Below, piece by piece: positions 7,208 through 15,311 of a stretch of DNA of 32,609 nucleotides (positions are counted from its first letter, which is position 1; each line of letters opens with the position of its first letter). Origin of the DNA: Pseudoflavonifractor sp. 60 (GTDB lineage Bacteria; Bacillota; Clostridia; Oscillospirales; Oscillospiraceae). The stretch covers positions 1 through 32,609 of the forward strand of contig NZ_QWKI01000043.1 in assembly GCF_009911645.1 (NCBI RefSeq), read 5' to 3'. The notes beneath the pieces are model-generated. The model did no database searches, was not told where the DNA came from, and saw nothing but the letters and a program-made list of their open reading frames with translations. Made by a program: the position numbers and the translations under genes.

Positions 7208-7831
7208 TCACCCCTCCGGTTTGTAGAAGCTGGTCTTGACCCGGACCTCCCGCTCAAAGGGCTCCACCCCCGCCGCCTCCCGGCAGCGGAGCAGCCAGGC
7301 CATGTTGTCCGCCGCCAGGCGCAGGGTCTGCATCCCCTCCTTGTCGGCCCGCACCTCCTCCGGCCTGTCCCCGTGGACGCTGTTCCAGTACTGAGAGGAC
7401 ACCACCGGCATGGAGGAGATGGTGAAATACTTGTTGATGGCGTCGAAGGTGCTGCCCGCTCCTCCCCGGCGGCAGGAGACCACGGCGGCGGCGGGCTTGT
7501 GGGAGTACAGCCGCTTAGCGTCGTAAAAAACCCGGTCCAGCAGGCACTTCAGGCCCCCGGCGATGCCGCCGAAGTACACTGGACTGCCGATGACGACCCC
7601 GTCGGCGGCGATGATCTTCTGGATGCACGTGTTGGCGCAGTCGTCGTCAAAGACGCAGGCCCCCTTGCCCCAGCAGGACTTGCAGTCGATGCACCCCCGG
7701 ATGGGCTTGTTCCCGATCCAGAAGATCTCCGTCTCCACCCCCCGCTTCTCCAGCTGGGCGGCCATTTCGGACAGGGCGGTGTAAGTACAGCCCTCCTGGT
7801 GGGGGCTTCCGTTGATAAGCAATACCTTCAT
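7208..7831 (-). CDS. Iron-sulfur flavoprotein (flavodoxin-fold NADPH-dependent FMN reductase family)
   Basis: A 207-residue flavodoxin-like protein. The N-terminal [16 protein letters not shown] loop binds the FMN phosphate, and [19 protein letters not shown] is the second flavin loop typical of the NADPH-dependent FMN reductase family. Residues 47-59 (C47-x2-C50-x2-C53-x5-C59) match the compact cysteine motif of archaeal and clostridial iron-sulfur flavoproteins that holds a 4Fe-4S cluster, so electron transfer rather than plain flavin reduction is likely. The ATG follows CAAGGAGG by 7 bases. It starts just after the rplA terminator, and may be the first gene of a unit with the CpXC and TPR-like genes. 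Confidence 0.88.
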   Translation of the reverse strand: MKVLLINGSPHQEGCTYTALSEMAAQLEKRGVETEIFWIGNKPIRGCIDCKSCWGKGACVFDDDCANTCIQKIIAADGVVIGSPVYFGGIAGGLKCLLDRVFYDAKRLYSHKPAAAVVSCRRGGAGSTFDAINKYFTISSMPVVSSQYWNSVHGDRPEEVRADKEGMQTLRLAADNMAWLLRCREAAGVEPFEREVRVKTSFYKPEG

Positions 7832-7856
7832 AAAAGAGCCTCCTTGAACTATGTCA

Positions 7857-7894
7857 TAATAAAACAGGCAGGGTCCTCCCGGAACCCCGCCTGT
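7857..7894 (-). terminator. Terminator after rplA
   Basis: An 11-bp stem with one G-T pair (7864-7874 with 7884-7894) is followed on the minus strand by TTTTATTA. It ends the ribosomal-protein operon 14 bases after the rplA stop. Confidence 0.85.
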
Positions 7895-7908
7895 AAAAGG
7901 TGGACGAA

Positions 7909-8601
7909 TTACACCAGCTTGGCGCCATTGACCTTGACGCCGGGGCCCATGGTGGAGGCCACGGTGCAGCTCTTGATATACTGGCCCTTGGCGGCGGCGG
8001 GCTTGGCCTTGATGATAGCGCCCATGAGAGCGGCGAAGTTCTCGCTCAGCTTCTCGGGGCCGAAGGACACCTTGCCGATGGGGCAGTGGATGATGTTGGT
8101 CTTGTCCAGGCGGTACTCCACTTTACCGGCCTTGATCTCGTTGACGGCCTTGGTCACGTCCATGGTGACGGTGCCGGCCTTGGGGGAGGGCATCAGCCCC
8201 TTGGGGCCCAGCAGCTTACCCAGACGGCCCACCACGCCCATCATGTCGGGAGTGGCCACCACCACGTCGAAGTCAAACCAGTTCTCCTTCTGGATCTTCT
8301 CCACCATGTCCATCTCGCCCACGAAGTCGGCGCCGGCGGCCCGGGCCTCGTCCGCCTTGGCGGCCTTGGCGAAGACCAGGACCCGCTGGCTCCGGCCGGT
8401 GCCGTGGGGCAGAACGATGGCGCCGCGGACCTGCTGGTCGGCGTGGCGGGAGTCAACGCCCAGCTTCACGTGGAGCTCCACCGTCTCGTCAAACTTGGCG
8501 GAGGCAGTGTCCACCACCAGCTTCATGGCGTCGGCGGTATCGTACAGGTTGTTGCGGTCGATCTTCTTCGCGCTCTCTTTGTATTTCTTTCCTCTAAACA
8601 T
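7909..8601 (-). CDS. rplA: 50S ribosomal protein L1
   Basis: A 230-residue protein of normal L1 length and sequence: an N-terminal [10 protein letters not shown], the [11 protein letters not shown] segment, the [25 protein letters not shown] block (positions about 110-135) that is the L1 signature, and the [20 protein letters not shown] strand region. L1 binds 23S rRNA helices 76-78 at the L1 stalk and, in several bacteria, represses its own operon by binding the leader mRNA. The gene follows rplK by 13 bases. It is directly followed by a terminator, so rplJ and rplL are not in this transcript. Confidence 0.98.
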   Translation of the reverse strand: MFRGKKYKESAKKIDRNNLYDTADAMKLVVDTASAKFDETVELHVKLGVDSRHADQQVRGAIVLPHGTGRSQRVLVFAKAAKADEARAAGADFVGEMDMVEKIQKENWFDFDVVVATPDMMGVVGRLGKLLGPKGLMPSPKAGTVTMDVTKAVNEIKAGKVEYRLDKTNIIHCPIGKVSFGPEKLSENFAALMGAIIKAKPAAAKGQYIKSCTVASTMGPGVKVNGAKLV

Positions 8602-8614
8602 TCTTGTCCCCTCC

Positions 8615-9040
8615 TTAGTCGCCCACCAGGATACCCATGGAGCGGGCAGTACCGGCGATCATGCTCATAGCGGCCTCGATGGAAGCGGCGTTGAGGTCGG
8701 GCATCTTGGTCTCGGCGATCTTGCGCACGTCCTCCTTGCTGATGGTGGCCACCTTGTTCTTGTTGGGCACGCCGGAGGCCTTGTCAATGCCGCAGGCCTT
8801 CTTAATCAGCACGGGGGCGGGGGGCGTCTTGGTGATAAAGGTGAAGGAGCGGTCGGCGTAGACGGTGATAATCACGGGGATAATCAGGCCCACGTCGTTC
8901 TTGGTCCGCTCGTTAAACTCCTTGGTAAAGGCGGCGATGTTCACGCCATGCTGGCCCAGGGCGGGGCCGACCGGGGGGGCGGGAGTCGCCTTGCCGGCGG
9001 GGATCTGCAGTTTTACGTATCCAGTTACTTTCTGTGCCAC
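8615..9040 (-). CDS. rplK: 50S ribosomal protein L11
   Basis: A 141-residue L11, with the [20 protein letters not shown] signature (residues about 14-33) and the RNA-binding C-terminal domain ending [14 protein letters not shown]. It stabilises the GTPase-associated centre of 23S rRNA. Translation starts at GTG (9038-9040), with TGGAGGTG 5 bases before it; an in-frame ATG at 9100 would add 20 residues that do not belong to L11. A 268-base gap with strong secondary structure separates it from nusG. Confidence 0.98.
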   Translation of the reverse strand: MAQKVTGYVKLQIPAGKATPAPPVGPALGQHGVNIAAFTKEFNERTKNDVGLIIPVIITVYADRSFTFITKTPPAPVLIKKACGIDKASGVPNKNKVATISKEDVRKIAETKMPDLNAASIEAAMSMIAGTARSMGILVGD

Positions 9041-9308
9041 GAAAGAGCACCTCCATTTGAAAATGTGGTATTTTGGCGGAATTTGTTCAATTCCTCCCAC
9101 TTGTTACAAAAAATGTCCATTGAGCCGGCCCGCAGCCGCCTTGGAATTTTACTTAAGGCAGCTGGCCTGCTCAGATGCTTAGGGGTTATCACGCCTCGCC
9201 TGTTCGCAGCGCACGGCTTCCCTCCGACTTGGGACGCAAACAGCCGCAGGCGTGGAGGCGGCTGGGTCTGTATCCCTCCATCCGCGCTGCTCACAACGGC
9301 TCGGACGC
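9041..9308 (-). other. Structured leader between nusG and rplK
   Basis: The 268 bases between the nusG stop and the rplK start contain no credible gene. On the minus strand they hold a strong hairpin at 9127-9166 (a GGC/GCC base with a 3-base bulge, then about 10 pairs ending GCCTT/AAGGC and a 12-base A/T-rich loop) and a weaker one joining CTGTTTGCG and TGCGAACAG (about 9242-9202). L1 represses rplK-rplA in other bacteria by binding the rplK leader, so an autoregulatory role is a fair hypothesis. No L1 site or published leader was identified by eye. Confidence 0.45.
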
Positions 9309-9833
9309 TTAGGAATTAGCGGGCTCCACCTGGTCCAGCTCCAGCTCCACCGGGGTCTCCCGGCCAAACATGGACACCACGACCCGGACCTTGTTGCCGT
9401 CCAGGTCGATCTCGTCCACCGTGCCCAGGAAGGACTCTAGAGCGCCGTCGGTGATGCGCACGGTGTCGCCCAGCTCGTAGCTGACCACGACCTCCCGTTT
9501 CTCCACGCCCAGAGCGGCTACGTCGGCGTCGCTGAGGGGAATGGCCTTGTTGCCCTCGCCCAAAAAGCCGGTAACGCCCCGGATGTTGCGGACCACGTGC
9601 CAGGTCTCGTCATTCATCACCATTTTCACCAGGACGTAGCCGGGGAACACCTTGCGCTCCACTTCCTTGGGGCCGCTGTCTGTGATTTCGGTAACGGTTT
9701 CCAGGGGAATGCTGATCTCGTGGATCAACTCCTGCATACTGCGGTTTTCCACATACTTCTCGATGGTGGCCTTCACCGTATTCTCATAGCCGGAGTAGGT
9801 GTGGACCACATACCAGCTTGCATTGTCCGCCAT
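9309..9833 (-). CDS. nusG: Transcription termination/antitermination factor NusG
   Basis: A 174-residue NusG. The NGN domain begins [11 protein letters not shown] and includes [21 protein letters not shown]; the C-terminal KOW domain is [19 protein letters not shown]. NusG binds RNA polymerase, modulates pausing and couples transcription to translation. The start at ATG 9833 is chosen because AAAGGGTGA lies 8 bases before it. A GTG at 9842 overlaps the secE stop as GTGA and would add three residues; it has no ribosome site of its own but cannot be excluded. Confidence 0.97.
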   Translation of the reverse strand: MADNASWYVVHTYSGYENTVKATIEKYVENRSMQELIHEISIPLETVTEITDSGPKEVERKVFPGYVLVKMVMNDETWHVVRNIRGVTGFLGEGNKAIPLSDADVAALGVEKREVVVSYELGDTVRITDGALESFLGTVDEIDLDGNKVRVVVSMFGRETPVELELDQVEPANS

Positions 9834-9838
9834 TCGGG

Positions 9839-10108
9839 TCACCCTTTGAAAGCGCCGATGAGCAGCTTGACCGCCTCGCCGGCCACAAAGTCAAACAGGG
9901 CGATCACGATCCCAACCACAATGACGCAGGCGATGACAATCAGGGTATTGTTGATGGTCTGCTTGCGGGTGGGCCACTGAACCTTCTTCAGCTCGCTTTT
10001 CATATCCCGGAACCACTTGCCCGCGCGGGCAAAGAAGCCGGGCTTTGCATTCTTGTCGGACTTCTTGTCCTTCTTGGCGGCCTGGACGGCCTTTTCGTTT
10101 TCAGCCAT
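9839..10108 (-). CDS. secE: Preprotein translocase subunit SecE
   Basis: An 89-residue short-form SecE as in Gram-positive bacteria. A charged, Lys-rich N-terminus is followed by the amphipathic WFRDMKSELKKVQWPTRKQT signature and one membrane helix (NTLIVIACVIVVGIVIALF). It clamps SecY in the Sec translocase. The start at 10108 has GAAAGAAGGG before it; in-frame codons upstream lie in the rpmG-secE gap. It follows rpmG by 35 bases. No tRNA gene lies between them, unlike some genomes. Confidence 0.96.
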   Translation of the reverse strand: MAENEKAVQAAKKDKKSDKNAKPGFFARAGKWFRDMKSELKKVQWPTRKQTINNTLIVIACVIVVGIVIALFDFVAGEAVKLLIGAFKG

Positions 10109-10143
10109 TGCTAACCCTTCTTTCATTTCGGCCCTTACGCCAA

Positions 10144-10311
10144 TCACTTCGTCTCATTGTGAACGGTGTGCTTCCTGCAGAAGGGGCAGTATTTGTTCAA
10201 CTCCAGACGGTCGGGGGTATTCTTTTTGTTCTTAAAGGTATTGTAGTTTCTCTGCTTGCACTCAGAGCACCGCAGGGTGATCTTAATGCGCGCGCCGGCC
10301 TTTGCTGCCAT
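10144..10311 (-). CDS. rpmG: 50S ribosomal protein L33
   Basis: A 55-residue protein, too short for a normal ORF scan. It reads [19 protein letters not shown], then [20 protein letters not shown] and [14 protein letters not shown]. The two CxxC pairs (C15/C18, C42/C45) make it the zinc-binding (C+) L33 form. The ATG follows AAAAGGAGGTG by 8 bases. It is the first gene of the rpmG-secE-nusG-rplK-rplA operon and is preceded by a 250-base leader from the promoter at 10569-10597. Confidence 0.96.
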   Translation of the reverse strand: MAAKAGARIKITLRCSECKQRNYNTFKNKKNTPDRLELNKYCPFCRKHTVHNETK

Positions 10312-10562
10312 TTGTTCGGCACCTCCTTTTTTATTTCAGGCTGAGCGGTTCCGCCCCGCCTTTCGGCAAGCCGCTGCTTTCCAAAAAGGAAAACGCCGGA
10401 CACGGCCTGCCTCTGCCGAATCCAGCGCCAAAGAGCGCAAAAAGGCGCTCAGAGGTGCGGTGGGTGTTCGGCTGCTGCCTCCCTGTGGCCCTGAAGCGGG
10501 TTGAGGGGTTCCGCACGTCGGACACCGCATCCGCGCACGAAAAAAAGCCCCTTTTCACAGGT
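10312..10562 (-). other. Long structured 5' leader of the rpmG operon
   Basis: The leader from the predicted start near 10,562 to the rpmG start is about 250 nt with no convincing gene. It carries local hairpins GAGCGC/GCGCTC (10433-10438 with 10445-10450), TTTCC/GGAAA (10378-10382 with 10388-10392) and GCC/GGC (10358-10367). It also has T-rich runs on the minus strand, for example the T run at about 10539-10545. It may serve as an attenuator or protein-binding leader. No known riboswitch class was recognised. Confidence 0.4.
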
Positions 10563-10568
10563 GGAATT

Positions 10569-10597
10569 ACTATATCACGCCTGTCCTCCGCCGTCAA
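10569..10597 (-). promoter_or_regulatory. Promoter of the rpmG-secE-nusG-rplK-rplA operon
   Basis: On the minus strand TTGACG (10592-10597), a 17-bp spacer and TATAGT (10569-10574), with TG one base before the -10. Matches to the sigma-A consensus are 5/6 in each box. Confidence 0.85.
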
Positions 10598-10658
10598 GCC
10601 TTTTTGCCCCTTTTTTGTTAAAAAAATGTGAAGGTTTCGGGCGGACGGCAAAATGGGT

Positions 10659-10687
10659 TTGCAATCTCCCAACAGGTGTGGTATACT
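10659..10687 (+). promoter_or_regulatory. Promoter of the CNNM/CorC gene
   Basis: TTGCAA (10659-10664), 17-bp spacer, TATACT (10682-10687). It diverges from the rpmG promoter, with the two -35 boxes about 60 bases apart. Confidence 0.8.
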
Positions 10688-10770
10688 CCTGACTTAAATA
10701 TAGCCCGAGTTTTCCTGTTTTAGCCGCTCCCCGGCAAAATTACATTGAAATTGGAGTTGATCCTTCCTCT

Positions 10771-12027
10771 ATGGAAATAGACAGTACCAGTATCGCTATG
10801 ATTGTGACCCTGCTTGTTTTGGTGGTTCTGTCCGCCTACTTTTCCGCCACCGAGACCGCCTTCACCTCTCTGAACCGCATCCGCCTGAAAAACCGGGCGG
10901 AAAACGGCAGCCGCCGGGCGGCGAAGACTCTGGAGCTGGCGGAGGAGTACGACAAGCTGCTCTCCACCATCCTCATTGGCAACAACATCGTCAACATCAC
11001 CGCCACCACCGTGTCCACCGTGCTGTGTACCAGGTGGTTCCACCAGTACGGCCCCACGGTGGCCACGGTGGCCCTCACCATCATCATCCTGATCTTCGGC
11101 GAGGTGACCCCCAAGAGCCTAGCCAAGGAGCGGCCCGAGGACTTCGCCATGTTCGCCCAGCCCCTGCTCAAGCTGTTCCTGGTGGTGCTGACCCCGGTGA
11201 ACTTCCTCTTTACCCAGTGGAAGAAGCTGATGAGCAAGATCTTCCGGGCCGCCGGGGACGACGGCATCACCGAGGAGGAGCTGGTGGGCATGGTGGACCA
11301 GGCGGAGACCGAGGGCGGCCTGGACGAGCACGAGAGCGACCTGATCCGCAACGCCATCGAGTTCAACGACCTGGAGGTCTCCGAGATCCTCACCCCCCGG
11401 GTTGATTTGACCGCCGCCGACGAGGGGTGTACCATGGAGGAGCTGGCCTCCCTCTTTGCCGAGACGGGCTACTCCCGCATCCCCCTCTACCACGAGACGG
11501 TGGACAACATTGTGGGCGTGGTCCACGAGAAGGACTTCTACGCCGCCCGCTATCAGGGCAGGACCGAGGTCGCCGGATTACAGACGCCGGTTTTTTACAC
11601 CACTGGCAACACCAAGGTGTCGGAGCTGCTGCGCATTTTGCAGCGGAACAAGGCCCACATGGCGGTGGTGGTGGACGAATACGGCGGGACTCAGGGCATC
11701 TGCACCCTGGAGGACATTCTGGAGGAGCTGGTGGGAGAGATCTGGGACGAACACGACGAGGTCATCGAGATCTTCAAAAAGCAGCCCGACGGCAGCTATA
11801 TCATCGCCTGCTCCGCCGACTTGGACGACATGTACGACCTGTTCCAGGTGAAGGGGACCTGCGGGGCGGCCACCGTCTCCGGCTGGGTTCTGGAGCAGGT
11901 GGGCCGGGTCCCGGAGGTGGGGGACCACTTCACCGCTGAGGGGCTAGACGTCACTGTGACCCAAGTGGAACACCGGCGGGTCCTGGAAATTCAGGTGCGC
12001 GTTCTGGAGGAAGTTCCCGAAACATAA
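10771..12027 (+). CDS. CNNM/CBS/CorC-family membrane protein (hemolysin C-like)
   Basis: A 418-residue protein with the standard three-part build: an N-terminal CNNM (DUF21) membrane domain (about 1-180; opens with ILVVLSAYFSATETAFTSLN-like sequence and has a GEVTPKSLAKERPE loop), a CBS pair (about 200-330; LTPRVDLTAADEG and NKAHMAVVVDEYGGTQGICT), and a C-terminal CorC_HlyC domain (about 345-418). Bacterial members export magnesium or related divalent ions; the hemolysin name is historical. The ribosome site is weak (GGAG 14 bases before the ATG). It has its own promoter and terminator. The adjacent Ter island also handles divalent ions, but the strands converge, so no shared regulation is implied. 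Confidence 0.93.
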   Translation: MEIDSTSIAMIVTLLVLVVLSAYFSATETAFTSLNRIRLKNRAENGSRRAAKTLELAEEYDKLLSTILIGNNIVNITATTVSTVLCTRWFHQYGPTVATVALTIIILIFGEVTPKSLAKERPEDFAMFAQPLLKLFLVVLTPVNFLFTQWKKLMSKIFRAAGDDGITEEELVGMVDQAETEGGLDEHESDLIRNAIEFNDLEVSEILTPRVDLTAADEGCTMEELASLFAETGYSRIPLYHETVDNIVGVVHEKDFYAARYQGRTEVAGLQTPVFYTTGNTKVSELLRILQRNKAHMAVVVDEYGGTQGICTLEDILEELVGEIWDEHDEVIEIFKKQPDGSYIIACSADLDDMYDLFQVKGTCGAATVSGWVLEQVGRVPEVGDHFTAEGLDVTVTQVEHRRVLEIQVRVLEEVPET

Positions 12028-12032
12028 CAGAT

Positions 12033-12063
12033 GGACCTATCCGATGGGGATAGGTCCTTTTTT
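12033..12063 (+). terminator. Terminator after the CNNM/CorC gene
   Basis: Perfect 10-bp stem GGACCTATCC/GGATAGGTCC (12033-12042 with 12048-12057, 5-base loop) followed by six T. The minus operon ends 5 bases beyond it. Confidence 0.93.
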
Positions 12064-12067
12064 GCTG

Positions 12068-12346
12068 TCAATCGAATTGTTTCAAGTACTTTTCAGGGTC
12101 CTCCCTGTATTCCCGGTACTTCTCCCGCAGGCAGTTTCCACAGGGACGGTAGCCCGCGGCCAGGGCTGTCCTCTCATCGGCAAAGAACACACGGGACTTC
12201 TCATAGCTCCCCGGAAATCTCCGAATGGTGGACAGCGCGGTGGGACAGTCCAACCGTCCATAGATTTTCAGCCTTTTATTTCCGCCCAGGGTCCCCGGCG
12301 TCTCCGACAGGTATGGAACCCCATCTGCCCCCAGCAGCTTGTACAT
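12068..12346 (-). CDS. Ada-type metal-binding domain protein
   Basis: A 92-residue stand-alone version of the Ada N-terminal zinc domain. The C-terminal half has VFFADERTALAAGYRPCGNC, matching Ada's YANASEALAAGFRPCKRC. Three cysteines remain (C34, C69, C72), equivalent to Ada Cys42, Cys69 and Cys72. Gly30 occupies the place of Ada Cys38, the methyl-acceptor cysteine, so methyl-phosphotriester repair is not expected. A metal or DNA-binding role is possible. ATG 12346 is preferred because AGGAGG lies 8 bases before it; ATG 12352 is too close. The gene overlaps the HAD gene by 71 bases and is last in the Ter minus operon. Confidence 0.8.
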   Translation of the reverse strand: MYKLLGADGVPYLSETPGTLGGNKRLKIYGRLDCPTALSTIRRFPGSYEKSRVFFADERTALAAGYRPCGNCLREKYREYREDPEKYLKQFD

Positions 12347-13112
12347 CTCCATATCCTCCTGATCTGGTAAAGTTCAGCACCGATTCCAGCACAAAATCCG
12401 GGAAGGGCCCCGCGCCGCTGTGGACAAGCCGGTTTGGCCCCTCCTCCATCAGGTCTTCGCCGGGAACGATGGCCCTATCCGCCGCCCGCAGCATGGGCAC
12501 GTCGATGACGCTGTCCCCGGCGCAGACCGTCCTGTCCGGCTGGAACCTCTCCTGGAGCCGCCGGAGGGCCTCCCCCTTGTTCAGCGGCGGCGGGAAGAAA
12601 TAGACCTTCCGCCCCGACACTGCCACATCCACTGTGGTCCTTCCCTCAAAAAGGTCCCCCAGCTGCCGGGCGCTCTCCTTATCGTCGCAGGCGGCGAAGA
12701 GATACAGGCCGTCCACCATCCGGAAGCGCTTGGGGATGGGGACCTCCCCCAGCCGGGCCTCCAGCTCCGCCAGCTCCTCCCGCCAGGGGGCAGTCAGCTC
12801 CTCTGACCCAGCGCGCCAGGCCAAATCCTCCCGGTCCCCCTCCAGCAGGACGCCCCCGTTGGAGGTCACCGCATACCGGGGCAGGCAGGGGGAGGGCCAA
12901 CGAATGCGCCGGTACTGCTCCACCGACCGGCTGGTCACTGGAACGAACAGGGTCCGCTGCCCCACCAGTGCCAGCAACTCCAGAGATCTCCGGGTACAGA
13001 AGCCCTGCTCCCTTCCGTCCAGCCACTCCACGCACTGGTCTGTCTCCCCTCTGTATTTGTGGGAAAACATCAGCGTATTGTCCAGGTCGCTGGCAAATAA
13101 AATCTTCTCCAT
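12276..13112 (-). CDS. HAD-superfamily phosphatase of the Ter cluster
   Basis: A 278-residue HAD hydrolase of the Cof/sucrose-phosphatase-like type. Motif I is DLDNT with nucleophile D9 and acid D11, motif II VTSRS (S61 or S63), motif III lysine K179 (NKGEAL), motif IV GDSVID with D200 and D204. A cap domain lies between about 80 and 165. HAD enzymes of this type recur in Ter clusters next to PRTases and are proposed to act in making or removing a phosphorylated, nucleoside-like metabolite. It starts 3 bases after the StiP gene. The last ~25 residues (GGYGDVQAAG onward) look like non-family sequence read over the start of the Ada-type gene, so the original stop may have been lost. Confidence 0.85.
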   Translation of the reverse strand: MEKILFASDLDNTLMFSHKYRGETDQCVEWLDGREQGFCTRRSLELLALVGQRTLFVPVTSRSVEQYRRIRWPSPCLPRYAVTSNGGVLLEGDREDLAWRAGSEELTAPWREELAELEARLGEVPIPKRFRMVDGLYLFAACDDKESARQLGDLFEGRTTVDVAVSGRKVYFFPPPLNKGEALRRLQERFQPDRTVCAGDSVIDVPMLRAADRAIVPGEDLMEEGPNRLVHSGAGPFPDFVLESVLNFTRSGGYGDVQAAGGRWGSIPVGDAGDPGRK

Positions 13113-13115
13113 AGC

Positions 13116-14168
13116 TCAATTATCCGCCAGGGCCTGAATCAGCCCGCAGGCCCTGTAGTGCTCCAGGGGGTACTCCTCCAGGGGGACCTTTTTCTCCTGG
13201 GCCAGCTGATACAGGTGCCCCAGGTGGGCCTGGTCCTCCAGGCTGTGGACCAGCACCTTCCAGGGGACCCGCCGCAGCAGGACCCGGGTCGCCTCCCCGA
13301 TCCCCGGCTTGACCAGGTTCCGGTCCCGGACGCCGAATGCTTGGCAGATGCTGTCCACCTCCTCCCTGGCGGTCCGGGAGAAGGTCCTTTCCCTGTCCCG
13401 GCAGCCGCTGTCCGGGGAGAAACAGGACGCCACTGTATCGATAAACTGATAGGTCCGGTCCTGGTCCATCAGCTCCCGGTAGAAGGCCGCCCCATGGAAC
13501 TCCCCGGGGGCGATGATGTCGGACCGGTAAAAGGTGCGGCTCAGCAGGCCGGAGACGGTGGAGTTCAGGCAGGAGCTGGCAATGAGAAAGTCGTCCTGGG
13601 TCCCCCGCTTCCCCGCAATGCCCCCCGGGTCAGAGAGCACCGCCAGTCCCGGGTCCACGCTGGGGTAGTCCGCCATAGCCAAATTCAGCTCCCGCTGGAT
13701 AGCCCCCTTCCCCGTCCAGCCGTCCACAAACTGGATTTTGTCCGGGCTGTGCCGGGCCAGGATGCAGTCCATGGCATTCCGGTCGATGCCTCGGTCCCGG
13801 ATGATGGAGATGGTGTAGTGGGGCACATCCGCGCCATACTCCAGGGCCAGGAAGCGCTTGATAAGCACGCCGATGGAGGTGCCCGCCCGTGCCAGGGAGA
13901 CCAGCACCGTCCCCTCCCCCTTGTCCCGCCAGATCTCCCGCGCCGCGCTGGCCGCCGCGTCCGCCGTCATGGATGCGTAGCGGTCCAGGGCGTCCTGATA
14001 GGCGGCCAGGTAGGGGGGAGAGGGTACGTACTCAATGGGCAGCATCTCCGAGTAGTGGACGCCGCTCTGAATGCGCGCCTCCCGCTCCCGGGTCCCTAGG
14101 GGCTCCACCAGGCCAGTGATATCCTTCAGCAAAAGGGTCACGTCTTCTTTTTTATATGTACCAAACAT
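13116..14168 (-). CDS. StiP-family / PRTase_1 protein of the Ter cluster
   Basis: A 350-residue protein of the family named both cysteine protease StiP and PRTase_1. Recognisable blocks are RIQSGVHYSEMLPIEYVPSP near the N-terminus, VLVSLARAGTSIGVLIKR, HYTISIIRDRGID and FVDGWTGKGAIQRELN (about 195-215), where the glycine-rich GWTGKGAI loop resembles a PRPP loop. The name StiP reflects a stress-induced protein and the catalytic activity is not established. The start at 14168 follows AGGGGGG by 5 bases and overlaps the PRTase gene by 17 bases; the longer upstream frame lies within that gene. Confidence 0.85.
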   Translation of the reverse strand: MFGTYKKEDVTLLLKDITGLVEPLGTREREARIQSGVHYSEMLPIEYVPSPPYLAAYQDALDRYASMTADAAASAAREIWRDKGEGTVLVSLARAGTSIGVLIKRFLALEYGADVPHYTISIIRDRGIDRNAMDCILARHSPDKIQFVDGWTGKGAIQRELNLAMADYPSVDPGLAVLSDPGGIAGKRGTQDDFLIASSCLNSTVSGLLSRTFYRSDIIAPGEFHGAAFYRELMDQDRTYQFIDTVASCFSPDSGCRDRERTFSRTAREEVDSICQAFGVRDRNLVKPGIGEATRVLLRRVPWKVLVHSLEDQAHLGHLYQLAQEKKVPLEEYPLEHYRACGLIQALADN

Positions 14169-15294
14169 GGGAACCCCCCTGTACAAAAACCAGTCTGCGG
14201 TATCCGTAGGGCGCCCAAGCGGCGGCCAGCTGCTCCAGCGCCTCCCACCGGCAGGCGGGGGCGTCCGAGACCACAATCAGGGCGCCGCAGGGGGCGAAGT
14301 TGTAGAGATAGGTGCTCCGCCCCGCCTCATAGAAGCTGTCCAGCCTGGCCCCGCTGGTGATGGGGTACCCGGCGGCGGAGCACACCCCGATGGGGCTCCT
14401 GGTGGTGGCGTGACACCTCACCGCCATTCCGCCCTCCTCCAGACGCCGGCCCAAAATCAGGGCGGGGTACATACACTCCTCGGTGCCCAGCACCACCGCC
14501 CCCCCAATCCCATGAAGCAGAGGTCCCGCCGCCTCTTCAAAGGCCCGGGCCAGCCCCTCGCAGCTGCTGAGGTAGGAGCGGATGGAGATCCCGCCCCGGG
14601 GGTTGGGCAGCGGGGGGCAGTCCAGGGCCAGGTGGGACCAGCGGCGGCTCCCGGCCTCCACCGGAGCGGCCTCCTCCACCTGAAAGCCCTCCGCCGCCTC
14701 GGCGGCCCGGTCTCCAGTAAGCTTCACCAGGGACGCGCAGACGACCCCCGCCTCCGCCAGCAGCCCCTCGTTCTCTGGCGTGACCCGGTTGAGGAGGGAG
14801 GCCGCCACCAGCCCCTTCTCCGCCAGCTGGGGATAGCGCGCCCGCAGCTGGAGAACCATGTTCCGCAGGGTCTTGCCAGTGGAGATTTCGTCGTCCACCA
14901 GGATGACGCTGCCGGTGGCCTCAAACCGCTCCCCCAGGCCGTCGCCGCACAGCTTTTGCAGGGTCGCGTGGCTGTGCTCCTCGGAAAAGATGACCCAGTC
15001 CCGGACCCCGGGGACCTCCTCCCGGGTCGTGGGCAGATAGACGCAGTCCCCGCCAAACCGGCTGGCGATGGCCGCTCCCACGGCGGTGGCGGTCTCCGCA
15101 AATCCGATGACCAGCCGGGTATCCGGATATTGTTCAGCCAGGGCGTCCCCCAGGGTGTGCATCATCTCCAGGGCGGCGGCGGGGCTCACCGGGATATGCT
15201 TGCCCTGGAGGGGATTGACCAGCAGATAGCTGCGCTTGGTGTTTTTGACCCGCTTCGCAATGCGCAGAAGGTCCTCTTGCCTGTAGACCGGCAT
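14152..15294 (-). CDS. PRTase_2 phosphoribosyltransferase with C-terminal TRSP domain
   Basis: A 380-residue two-domain protein. The N-terminal PRTase fold carries the PRPP-binding loop VILVDDEISTGKT (residues 130-142) and a FAETATAVG loop (66-73). The C-terminal domain contains HATTRSPIG (295-303) with the TRSP motif at 298-301 that gives the TRSP domain its name. Such PRTase-TRSP proteins occur almost only in Ter-type clusters and are thought to attach ribose-phosphate to a base-like substrate. The ATG follows a CGGAGTG site, 17 bases after the rhomboid gene. Confidence 0.9.
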   Translation of the reverse strand: MPVYRQEDLLRIAKRVKNTKRSYLLVNPLQGKHIPVSPAAALEMMHTLGDALAEQYPDTRLVIGFAETATAVGAAIASRFGGDCVYLPTTREEVPGVRDWVIFSEEHSHATLQKLCGDGLGERFEATGSVILVDDEISTGKTLRNMVLQLRARYPQLAEKGLVAASLLNRVTPENEGLLAEAGVVCASLVKLTGDRAAEAAEGFQVEEAAPVEAGSRRWSHLALDCPPLPNPRGGISIRSYLSSCEGLARAFEEAAGPLLHGIGGAVVLGTEECMYPALILGRRLEEGGMAVRCHATTRSPIGVCSAAGYPITSGARLDSFYEAGRSTYLYNFAPCGALIVVSDAPACRWEALEQLAAAWAPYGYRRLVFVQGGSHVWYI

Positions 15295-15311
15295 GGAAAT
15301 TCACTCCGTTT

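Noticed and set aside
9127..9166. Terminator between nusG and rplK
   Set aside because: The hairpin is strong but its T run begins about 12 bases beyond the stem, so it is better read as leader structure.
10108..10144. Possible tRNA gene between rpmG and secE, as in some genomes
   Set aside because: The gap is only 35 bases, too short for a tRNA.
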